A program made the translations under genes and the position numbers. From positions 6,856 through 34,194 of the forward strand of contig JAHBMJ010001199.1 of NCBI GenBank assembly GCA_018398765.1: 27,339 nucleotides of DNA, read 5' to 3'. The notes beneath the pieces were generated by a model. It was not told the DNA's origin, made no database searches, and worked only from the letters and a program-made list of their open reading frames with translations. The stretch comes from Chromera velia. Taxonomy: Eukaryota > Sar > Chromeraceae. Position 1 is the stretch's first letter, and the number at the start of each line of letters is the position of its first letter. Below, in pieces: positions 11,644 through 21,504 of the stretch.

Positions 11644-14600
11644 TCCTCGGGATACAAAGACGAAAAGACAGACTACATGACTTCCTTTTTTTGTTTCTTA
11701 TTTGCCTCTCTGTAATTTTACACAAACAGGAAGGAGACTACATAAAAAGGCAGGCTTGCAGACAGAGAGACAAGAATCGTATGAAGAGCAGTGTGAGAGC
11801 CATGCACAACACACGGACAAAACCACGCACCCATCTTCTATTCAAGCACGGCCTCACAGTGTCACCAAACCTTCTTCGCTCTTTCCCTTGATCCCTTCCT
11901 GCCCTGTCCCTTTTTCCTCCCCCCACCTTGAAAAGGAGCTTCACTCGTTCCCACTGCGCTGCCTTCTTGGACTTGCTCCCTCTTGCAAGAGGCTCCTGTG
12001 CGTGCGTCAGCGTTGCCTTCTGTCTGTTCCCAGCCAGGGGGGTCGTCTCTCCGTCCTCCTCCTCCGCCTGCTCAGGCTCTGGCTCCTCCACCTCTTTCTC
12101 TCTCTTCCCTACACACTCCCTGCCCCTCTTGAACCCGACATTTGCTGTGGCTGAGGAGGGAGAGAGGGAAGCCAGACGGGGTGCCTCTGCATCCGCTTCC
12201 TCTTCCTCGTCTTCCTCTTCTTCCTCCTCAACCTCCTCATGCAGAAAGAGGACAGAAATCAAAACGCCCACCGGAAGCGGAAGCCCCAGAAGAAACAGAG
12301 CCTGCAGGCAAAAGAAACAAAAAGAACGCAGGGAGGGAGACAGACGTACATTATCATCAACACATGCATCGATCGCCACACGCAAATACACACACGCGCG
12401 CCCGCACGCGAAGAAAGAAACCATCTCACGCATTCACCCATGAAAAGACGGAAAAGACACTTCTTGCTGCCGATATCAAAAGATAGATTTCCACAGAGAA
12501 CAACGGGAGAAACAAACATGCCACTGATTCTTCTCTTTATCCTCACCAACCTCTCTGGGCAATCTCTCCAGCAGAAGGCCCGAAAGATAAGCCGCAGAGA
12601 GGAATGAAATTTGTCTGCAGGCACAGAGACAGAGAGAGATACACGCGCAAATGTGCACACGCAATTGTGGGGAAAAATGAGACAGTCCACTCACTTGAGA
12701 TATCGTTCGTTCATTGCTAAGCCCCGTGTGACGAAATGCAATCTCAAAAAATGTCTATCTCACTTCTCACGTCTCGCCTCTAACAAGCTTGAGATGCACA
12801 GACAGACCTGATGATGAAAAAGTGCGAAACCGTTCTTGCCGTCTCCTCGCCCTCTGCAAAGTAAAAAACAGATCGGACACAAAACAAACAAAACAATAAG
12901 TGAATGGAATGCACTGACTGCCCCGCAACGAATTCACTACGCCCATTCACCCGCAACGACACTTGCATCATCAACCGTCTCGACCCGCTTCCACCTTTTG
13001 GCCGGCCCATCCATTGTGAACATTCATCCTTTCTACGCAGTTTGAATGAACGATCCACGGGGGGATCATTGCACGAGTTGCACTTGCTACAGCTCTCTGC
13101 GACGGCAGACTGGCAAGAGGACGAAGAGAGAAATACACTGAGAAGGCCCCTCCTCCGGCATGAGTGACCTGAAACCTCTGGACTCAATCGCTCCCTCTTT
13201 CACCCACTGACTGACCCTTATGTGCCCTTCCCACCTCCACCACCAGCCCCTCTCCCATCACATTGCTCATCTGCGCGATTCGTGGGAAGAGGAAAGAGAG
13301 AGGGAAACGGAAACAAGGGAAGGTTAAGAGGACTCCGAAATAGAATGAGAAAGCGGGTGTAGAGGGGGGCAGACATAACTGATGGTCATGTGATCTTTTG
13401 TTTTCCTTTTCTCTTGTTTCGCTTCTTCAATCATCCTTTCCTTCTGTTTTCCTTCGCCCCTTCAGCCGATTTCCGTACGCCTCCTGCAGACGACTGAATT
13501 CTTTGTGTTACCAAAGCTTTTCGAAGAAAGGAAGGAAAGGTATGGAAAACACAGCGTCTTAGCAGGCACTTTATCTTTCACCCCAAATGATCCCATCACC
13601 CAACCCCCCACCCACCGCCGCTCCCAGAGAATACAACAGCAGCATCGAGACCAGCGCCCAGAGGTTTCTCGTCGCACCAAAGCAGCCTGCCCACACACAC
13701 ACATGGATTCCCTCATCCAGTGCAGCGCTAAGTCACTCAACCCGTGGTCTTATCCCTCATGTACTCACTAATTGACGCCCAACTCATTGTGCACGCATGC
13801 CTTGTTTTTGTCTCCCCCCTCTTGTGGCTTTGCGTTCCCTCTGTTTGTGTGACTTTCTGGGAAAACTGCAAAGACTCTTCTAACTCGAGTATCCGAAACC
13901 ACCCAGTATCCGCCAAGAATAGGGCAGGAAAGAGAGACAGGAGATCACGAGAGAAAGGTGGCAGATGGAAATTGAAGGCAGCGGGAACACGCAAAAGGAA
14001 GGTAACGAGAAAAAGGAAACGAGGCGCAGAAACAGAGAAAGAAACAAAAACCGAGAATCAGACCTGACTGTCTGACTGACCACAGGCGACCAATGATGCC
14101 ACACACCCGGCAGAGCTCAGAAAGATCCAGCTCTTTCTCCGATACCCTGCAAGTTAACACAGAGCACAAACACGTGGGCGGAAACAAAAAAAAACAGGAT
14201 AGCCCACACACGTTCAGCCTTGAAATCTTGGTCTATGTCTGTCTTTTCCTATCCCTTCTTCCCCTTTTTTCTGGTTGCAATGTTGGACCTTTTCGCTTGT
14301 GTCCGGTCTTCTCCTTTTTTGAGTTGATGAGAATCGATTAACCGCTCCGTCGCTCTTTTTCAACAACAACCACAAAACGACCGAGGCATCTGGGCACTGT
14401 TACTTCTTCCTCCAACCAACAAGCGAACGAACCAAATCACCGACCGACCAACCAACCAACCAACCGAAGAGAGGAAAGGTCTCTGCCAAGAAAGCCCAGA
14501 GAGGCTTTAGTGTCCACGGCAGTCCCAGAATTCCCATGATCATGGCCACCCCTCCAGGAGACAGTTTGAAGTGGTCCTTCAAAAGATAAGACACAGCGAG

Positions 14601-14988
14601 ACCGTAGAGGATCTCTGCTGCCTGGAGGGTGGCTGCAGATATGTGTACCATCACCAGAAGGATGTCTCAAGCCACATCATCTGACAAGCATATGCAGGAC
14701 GAATGCATTTTCTTGTGCCCCTGCATGCCTTCGCGAGGGCGAGTCAGTGATTGACAGACTGAGCAACTGATTGACTGACTGACCGATGAAGGAGTATACA
14801 ACCTGCGCTGCCCCAGACTCTTCGGCCTCTCCTTCTCCCTTCAGGTTCGCTTCCACTCCCCGCTCCTCCGCTTCCACCGCACGAGCGTGCTCATTTGCCT
14901 CCTCAATGGTGGACATCCGGGGCATCAGGGGAGTCGTAATATCTGCCCCTGCACCCTCCTCCATCGACTCTCTCTCGTATCTGCTCAT
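8230..14988 (-). CDS. Folate-biopterin transporter (FBT) family membrane protein, 16 exons
   Basis: Minus-strand exons: 14988-14784, 14632-14465, 14146-14081, 13686-13616, 13270-13235, 13109-13037, 12853-12808, 12614-12551, 12301-11927, 11592-11539, 11167-11065, 10754-10714, 10313-10243, 9838-9759, 9468-9415 and 8933-8230 (TGA); 736 residues, all in phase. The donor of the sixth exon is the least certain. Family marks in order: a polar head, ILYGLAVSYLLKDHFKLSP, LPWTLKPLWAFLAE, then FPLFGYRRKSW, LGAAMSNVMGEGLVVE (equivalent of the family's DVVVDALVVE), TPSYGTAMFYFLTD with LGRIALVSS, MPILVLAAKLCPKGLESSVY and AAYNAGGLVSPELSALL. These point to about 12 membrane helices and import of folate or pterins, possibly at the plasma membrane or plastid envelope. 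Odd points: the usual Asp pair of the DVVVDALVVE motif is replaced by Asn and Glu; a strongly acidic loop of about 90 residues (exon 9) follows helix 6; a polar tail of about 170 residues ends the protein. Confidence 0.93.
11609..11642 (-). repeat. (TG)17 microsatellite (sense strand) in a transporter intron
   Basis: Written as CA on the plus strand, this is TG on the transporter's sense strand and ends about 16 bases before the acceptor of exon 10 (11592). It therefore sits where the polypyrimidine tract would be. The unit count equals that of the tract in the protease gene. Confidence 0.97.
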
Positions 14989-16437
14989 GTGTCCCCTCGG
15001 ATCTGAGACCCTGGTCAGCAACCGGCAAAGAAGGAAAAGACCACGTCCAAGGAAGGCAGGGAGCAGAGAGGAGGAGTAAAAAGAAGGATGATGTTGCGAC
15101 GCGCTTCGATCGAAGAAAGCGAGTCAGACTGACGTACTGATCCTCCTGCGGATAGAGACTGTCGATCAGCCCCAACTCAGCCTCTACTTTTCAACCCTGA
15201 ACAAACGAAAGGAGCTCATGAAGGTCTGACAAGAATGCGCACGTACAGAGTCCGAAAGTCCAGAAGAAGTGGCGAGGAAGGGAGGTCCGTCAGTAGCCCA
15301 ATTGGTCGGCAAACTAGCTCGGCACCGCTCGGCCAGCAATTAGCTCGGCAGGCGCATGCATGCATGCAGAAGTTTTGTATGCCGCAAAATTCTGCCTTCC
15401 GGGCAAAGTGACAGTCTTGCAAATCACTATCACTAATATTAGCAAAGGAAGGTCTATGTACTACGGACCGGCACACGCACTCTTTAACATCATCATTTCT
15501 TTGTGAGAATGAAAGGCCGCTCTGCACCGTTCGTGATTGATGTGTCTCTGGAACCGGAGTGCAACGTTTCCTCCGCCAAGTGAGCCAACGGAAAAGATTC
15601 CGCCGTCTCCCGCGTCTCCGTCTCCGAAGGAGCGTGGCAAGCCGCAAGGGAAGGAGCTAGGGGACAGATTGGAAAGATCACTGGAGTCTCCAGCTCTGTC
15701 CTGGCTCTCCTGCTATAGGATCGAATGCGACACGTGAAGCATCACTTTGCGCTCCTTTCTCAGGCGAGAGCGAGGGACGTGGGGAGAAGCTTCTGGAGGT
15801 GGAGATGGTTTTCCATCATGAGCAGATACAGGCAGGTGGGTGCATAGATCCATGTTTGGCTCCGTAAACAGCCCCCCCGCAGTCCCATCTTCCCTCTGTG
15901 CATGCACACAATCGGCTACGTGACGACCCCACGAACAATTGTGTGTAGACTCCCTGTCGCAGAATTGATTCGAGAGTGCATGCCGTCTACGTCCAAGTCC
16001 CTCTATGTGAAAAGGGTGTGTCTGACTGGAAGTGCAGGCACGACCTGACGGACTGGTGCTGGATCTTGACGGGACCCCTTCGAAAGGCACCCCGGCTCCT
16101 GCAGGTAAGCTGGGGCTATTGTGACTTGCTGTGCTTCTTTTGTTGTTTTGCGTTCCCGCACTCACACGCTCCGTTTTCGGTCCGGTAGGAACAGTTTGCC
16201 TGTTGGTCGATGCATTCTGTGGCCTCCATTTCTCTTTTTTTCTTCCCTTTGATGGATTGACCTCTCTTGTCAGACCGTTTTCTGGGTTGGGCCCTCATCA
16301 AGGTTGGACTGTTCTTGAAGACTGCCAGTCGTTCAACTCAACTGAATTTAGCCTTCGAATTCAATTCCTTTGCGCACCGCGTTTTTGTCTTCTTCCTCTC
16401 TTGTCGTTGTTCCCTTGCTCCTTTCCCTTCTGCACAG
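14989..16437. promoter_or_regulatory. Divergent 5' interval of transporter and GTPase genes
   Basis: The transporter is read leftward from 14988 and the GTPase rightward, so both promoters must lie here, possibly as one bidirectional promoter. Two unproven GTPase exons can be proposed: a Pro/Ser-rich frame from ATG 15540 to about 15730, and 16038-16104, bounded by GTGCAG and GTAAGC, whose end phase fits the next exon. They do not join each other in phase. At 15310-15355 the word TAGCTCGGCA occurs twice, followed by an ATGC run. No core promoter element could be assigned. Confidence 0.4.
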
Positions 16438-19400
16438 ACTGTGGAACATGGCCACCAGATCCCTTCCCCTGTGCTGGAAAGGGAATGCTCCCGGGAGACC
16501 TTGAGGAGAGAGCACGTCAAATCGATAATGCAGAGGAAGAACAGAGCTACGAACTAAGAAGACCCTACTTGCCACCCGTGAGGGGAAGGAGCGCTGTGCC
16601 TGCTGATGTCAGTCGGAAGGAAGTGTGTTTTTTGTCCTTTCAAATTATTTTGCATGCTGAAACACAGTGTGTGCTTTCCATTTCATGTGCGATAGAGAGC
16701 AAGACTGCGCGAAAGAGTGAGCGAAAGAGGACGCATACGCACAGGTTCCTCTCCAAGAATCGAATCTGCACACAGAAAAGACGTGACAAATCCACTTTTC
16801 CCCCCTCCCTGCAGGCCCAGTTGACCTCTTGGGACCTTCCTGTCCAACCAGAGCGTCCCAAATTCCTCCGGGTGGCCCTCGTGGGAGCGCCCAATGCCGG
16901 GAAGTCCTCTCTTCTCAACGCCCTCATGGCATCACCCATCTCGGCAGTCTCACCCAAAGTCAACACCACCAGGTCCGCTTAGCTCGGAAGCCTTGCATTG
17001 TTTTGTGCATCTTTCTTGTGAAGATAAAGAAAGACAGACGCTCACATCTGTACTTGCGGTAAATTGCACAACCGGACAGAACCTCCGAAAGATTGCCCCA
17101 AAAAAGAAACAAGTCCAAAGTCTCACCAGATCCGATTGTGACAACACCTGCAGTTTTGCTTGTCAGTGTACATATAGAGAAAAAGAGTGAAGTTGCTCTC
17201 ATAATATGCGCGTCTGTCTCTTCCTCCTTTCTCAATTGTTCGCCTTCATCGTGACCGCTGTCCAAATTGACGCACGCAGAAGCGACATCAGGGGGGTCAT
17301 GACAAGGGGAGACTCTCAAATCGTTTTCATTGACGCTCCCGGTATGTCTACTTGGCTCGTTCGGTGCCTAGCTGGCTGGCTGGCCATCTGCTTGGCTGTC
17401 TGCTTCTCCAACTTGCTTGAGCCAGACGAGGAGGGTGGGAGGTTTTTGGGTTCTATTCTCAAGTAATCAGGAGAGACAAGAAGGAAGGGAGATGCGCGCA
17501 CGCAGAAAGAAGCCTGTCTGCATTCCCTCCCGTGTCCATGCGTTGATTGATCTATAACATGCATTTGCCCGCCGCCCTTCTTTTGTCTTTTTCTCTTTCG
17601 TTCTTCTCTGTGGGATTTTTACTTCTTTCGTTTGACTCCTTTGTTCTCTCTTGCAGGCATCTTACCATCCCACCAGAAGGCGTTCTCTTTTGTTTAACTT
17701 CTTTGTTCTCTATTGCAGGCATCTTACCATCCCACCAGAAGGCATTCTCCAGGGAACTGGTGGGAACAGCGTGGAAGGCCTACGTGAGTCTGTCCATCCC
17801 ATCAGTGTGTCAGACAGAAAAGTCTAGAAGCATCTCAGAAGCTGCCAGAGAGAGGGAAAGAAAGACAGGAGTGGAGGGGGTAGGAGGAAAGGGGACGTAC
17901 GGCCTCTCGTGAGGCACACAGACAGAGACGGACTCATTTTTTGACAAACAAACAGGAAGACTCTTAGAGAGAAAGATCAGGAAGTGTACGCAGGTGCCAA
18001 GCATAGTTTGGTCAAACATAATTCAGATTTGCATTTTTCTGACTTTCATTTTGTTATCTCTACAGGAGGACGCGGACTTGGTTCTTCTGATTGTGGACTC
18101 TGTGAAGAAATTGGACGCCTCTCTTCTGAACCTCGTCAGACGTCTGGCTCCTCGGCGGGCGTTGGTGGAGACGGTGGCTTTGCGTTCAGCCAGGCAGCCG
18201 CAGGAGAGTGATGGGGACGAGGAAGGAGTGAAGTTGGAGAGTGCGATTGAAAGTCAGCACAGAAGTCTGCCTGCTCTGGGTGGATGGGCCTCTGCTGCCC
18301 TCCCTGCGGCAGTTGCGGATTTGAGGGATGCGCTGTCGAGGCAGGCACACGGCAGCTCTTCGTCTTCTTCTTCTTCGGCAGAAGGAAAACGCCCGCCTGT
18401 GGCACTTCTGCTCAATAAGGTGAGTCGGTGTGTGGACGGATGGTATCGAGCCTGCTTCCTGTGTTCCTTCTTGCTGTCTTTGCCCGGCCCTTTCTCTTGC
18501 GTTGACAGGTGTTGTCGGACACCAGTCGTCTCTCTTTGAGCAAGAAAACCTCCTGGTGGTGTACTTGTGTCTGTCTAAAGACTCGTCGTACTCCCTTGCA
18601 GGCTGACAAAGTGACGCGACCTCGGTACATCCTCACACGAAAAAGAGAACTCAAGTGAGTAGCAAATACTGAAAGGTCCTGACATTTCTTTCTGAGTATA
18701 ATGGTGGTCCATCTGGGATTTGCTCTTAGAGAATCATGAAACAGTTTTGCCCACCGAAAAGAAAAATGAGTACCGGAGTCCAGACGACCGTCTCCCTCCC
18801 TGTCTTTTTTTTTTCCCTTTCCTGTCTTCTCTCTGATTCGATCTGTCAGCGATCTGTTGCCCTCCACTCCTTCTCTACTGCAATGCTCAATTGTCCTCTC
18901 CTGCAGCCAACATGGAACGTTCGACGGCGTCTTCTTCGTTTCAGGTCCGGATTTTGGGGGGGGGGTGGAAGGGCGAATCTGAGACTGTTTGACTGAATAT
19001 CTTTTTTTCTCGATTGTATGTTTTGACTGTTGCTCTCTTCTTACACTGCTGTCATCCGTCGTAATTTCTTTTGCCCCGAGCTTTTGCTCTAGCCAAAGAC
19101 CTGAATTTTGTCGGTCGTGAACGTGAACGAAGGAAGGGTCGCTCCGTCTGATCACAAGGGAAGCACAATCGTGCATGAGCCGAGAGGCCTTGCTCCTTTT
19201 CTTCCATGAATTTTTCCTTCGTGTCCTGTACCTGCTTTGATTTTGCAGCAAAGTTCAAGAGAGGTCTTCCAATTTTGGAGAAATATCTTATGAACAAGTG
19301 CAAAGAGGCACCGTGGAAGTACCCAGCGGAATTGGTCCGTCAGCGAGCCATTGCTGTATCTTCTCCTTCTTCTTTATTTCTCTCCTGACACCAGAAACGA

Positions 19401-21504
19401 AAGTCTTCGAGAGTCGCAAAAGGGAGCGCTGAATTGCGTCGTGCCTTCTTCGCCTTCCGACGATGATTGAAACCTTTCCCGCTTTGACGTTTTTCTTCCA
19501 CTGTCTGCCTGCTGCCTCATTGGCTTGTATCTTCAGTCCATCGCCTCTTTTCCTTTCTGCTCATTTCTCCTCCTCTCTTCACTTCCACTCCTAATTTCCT
19601 TAAAGGACTTTCACTTCTCGATCGAGGGCAGAAGGTTCACTCGTCTCTGTACCTTGCCCCCAGAGCTCTGGAGCAGCGTGCAGTTCTATTTCGAATCCTA
19701 ATCAGTTTTTCATGTTCCGGCTCTCCTGAGCTAACTGTGCTTCCTGCAGAAGACCACCCTCTCAAAGACTCAGACCGTGGAACAACTAATCAAGTCAGCC
19801 GGTAGAGAAGTGATTGGAGGTTGGTCTTTCAGAATGCCTCGCAGACTGACGAAAGGGCGCGCCAACAGGCTGACAGAAACAGAGAGCGGCGGTGAAGCGC
19901 TTATCGGACAAGCAGAGATTCACAGGCTGCCATAAGTGAAGAGCTTGTGCGCCGTTCAAACGACCACTACGCACATGTGGACACACAAATGCATGCACAT
20001 GTGGACACACAAATGAATGAACAACCGTATTTGGTCAATGACCCATGGCTTTGCTGACTGCAGGCACCACCTCTTCAAATGGTTCAGCAAAGAGCTTCCC
20101 TACCCATACAGAAATTCTTGCACTATGTAAATGCAGGCACCACCTCTTCAAATGGTTCAACAAAGAGCTTCCCTACCAGATCACCCAGCAGACTATTGGG
20201 TGGACAGAGAGGCTGGATGGCACTCTGGTCATCGAGCAGGAATTGCAGGTTTGTCTGCCTGCGTTTTTGTGTCTGCCTTCGTGTTCCCATTGGAACGTCT
20301 GTCTGCTCCAAGAGCGATTGTCATCAGTCACGTCCGAATTGGTCGTGAAGTAGGGCCGGAAAAGTTTACATCATGCTCATGCATGGCCACGATGCATGAC
20401 GTTTTCTATTCTTGTCATGTTTTCCCGTTCCGCCCCGCAGGAAAAAAGCATGCGGGCTCTGCCCCCTCGAAGTGCTCTCTCTCTCTTTCTCTTCGTGGGC
20501 CAACTCCACGTCCATGCGGGTTGTCGGATTCAGCATTCAGCGTCCTCCACTGAAGAAGACCCTCTCTGCCATGAGTGCCCTTTCGGATGCCATGCCTTCC
20601 CTCGGTATGAAGGATGAGTGCAGTGACTCCCCTCTTCCCCTCCACATGGAGAGCGGGATCCCGGTCTGAACAATTTTCTTGATTGATTGCGATAGATCAT
20701 TGATTCTGGTCTCTTTCTGCAGGTAAAGAACGACGTCGTTGCCCGAATCGTCTCGGGGGTCCGAGCCCGGATTCTTCTGCAACTCCGCAAACACGTCTCG
20801 TCAGTCTGTCGGACTATCTGTTGGTCTGGTTAATTGTCTGGCTGTTCGGTGATCAGTCGAACAGGGAGACAGGCAGATAACCAAAGCCTGAATCCAGCAC
20901 TCAAGCAGATGCGACGGTATCTCTCATTGGCTGATGCTCTGAATGCCTCAGCTAAGCTGCACGAGTCCCCTGCCCTTGTTGCCTGATTCTTGTCAGCATT
21001 GACTTTCAGCCGCTTTTCGCTTCGACGGCTAGGCGTCGGCTAAAGAAAAAAAAAAAAAAAGATCGCCCCAAACCCTTTATTTTTTTTCTTTTTTTTTTTC
21101 TTTTTCAGTCAAACAACTGTTGTTCAAGTGTTGCACAAGTGTTGTTCAGGTGTTGCACAAGTGTTGTTAAGCGTTGTTCGGGGTTAAAAGGAAAAAAAGA
21201 AAGAAAAAAAAAGGTCTCCTCCGATCGCTTTTTTTTTTTCTTTTTTTCTTTTTTTTCTTTAGCCGACGCCAAGTTCGACGGGCTGGCGAGCTTGAATGGG
21301 AAGTCAACGAGAAGCTTGTCATGGAAATCCGACTGTCATTTTTGTTTTAAATGTGGAAACGCTTTTGCGTGTGCCGTCTTATTTTTTTCAAAAAAATGTG
21401 CACGATCAACTGAATTCAGGCAACGTCTCCAAGAAATGTGGAACCGCCCAGTGGTCCTCTCTATTGTGGTCAAGCCGTTGCAACGGAGCCAAAAACGAAA
21501 ATGA
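16438..21504 (+). CDS. ERA: Era-like GTPase with KH domain (5' end incomplete), at least 13 exons
   Basis: Exons: 16438-16607, 16815-16972, 17280-17341, 17719-17783, 18066-18419, 18602-18654, 18907-18944, 19249-19334, 19750-19793, 20137-20248, 20441-20494, 20723-20799 and 21420-21504 (TGA), about 451 residues. Era is a GTPase that binds 16S-type rRNA and helps mature the small ribosomal subunit; the eukaryotic forms act in mitochondria or plastids. G1 is GAPNAGKSS, G2 lies in SPKVNTTRSDIRG, G3 is DAPG split by an intron, G4 is NKAD split by an intron, and G5 is VSA. The KH part follows KWFNKELPYQ, with VVARIVSGVRARILLQLRKH and a closing strand RPVVLSIVVKPL. Between G3 and G4 about 80 residues are inserted, ending in a Ser run. 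An upstream exon supplying the start and an organelle transit peptide is expected; ATG 16485 is a fallback start. The 18-residue exon at 20441 is the least secure. Confidence 0.9.
17626..17749 (+). repeat. Tandem 62-bp duplication of intron end plus start of GTPase exon 4
   Basis: Bases 17626-17687 and 17688-17749 are adjacent copies with about five differences. Each holds a pyrimidine tract, a TTGCAG acceptor and the codons for ILPSHQKAF. The second acceptor (exon from 17719) continues in frame into the next exon. The first acceptor (exon from 17657) runs into TAA at 17695-17697 within the repeat. Confidence 0.93.
20059..20177 (+). repeat. 46-bp direct repeat of acceptor and start of the HHLFKWF exon
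   Basis: Bases 20059-20104 recur at 20132-20177 with one G/A difference, so the spacing is 73 bases. Each copy has a TGCAG acceptor followed by codons for HHLFKWF(S/N)KELPY. Only the second copy leads on to the rest of the KH domain. The first copy reads to TAA at 20128-20130, just before the second acceptor. Confidence 0.93.
21032..21270. repeat. 239-bp palindromic (MITE-like) element in the last GTPase intron
   Basis: The ends are exact inverted repeats, GGCGTCGGCTAAAG at 21032-21045 and CTTTAGCCGACGCC at 21257-21270. They continue inward as a poly-A run facing a T-rich run, each followed by a GATCG/CGATC word. A second inner pair (TTTATTTTTTTTC against GAAAAAAAGAAAG-like bases) extends the fold. 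The core repeats a TGTTGCACAAGTGTTGTT word. The 8-bp word TTCGACGG stands just outside each end (21021-21028 and 21274-21281) and may be a target duplication. No coding capacity is seen. Confidence 0.7.

Noticed and set aside
16131..16982. Single 283-codon open frame across the first GTPase exons
   Set aside because: It reads through two introns with clear GT-AG borders. Only 16438-16607 and 16815-16972 are protein-like.
18412..19251. Minus-strand open frame of 279 codons, the longest in the window
   Set aside because: It lies antisense to three confirmed GTPase exons and their introns, has no recognisable domain, and is rich in Arg, Ser and Lys as expected from reverse-complemented pyrimidine-rich introns.
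20441..20612. Longer GTPase exon in another frame, ending at a GTATGA donor
   Set aside because: It is open and looks coding-like (SMRVVGFSIQ and so on), but its phases fit neither the preceding CAG end nor the next exon's VVARIVSGVRAR frame. The 54-base version fits both.
1..21504. Dinoflagellate-type non-canonical splice sites
   Set aside because: Every junction that could be phased is GT-AG, which argues against the frequent GC/GA donors of dinoflagellates.
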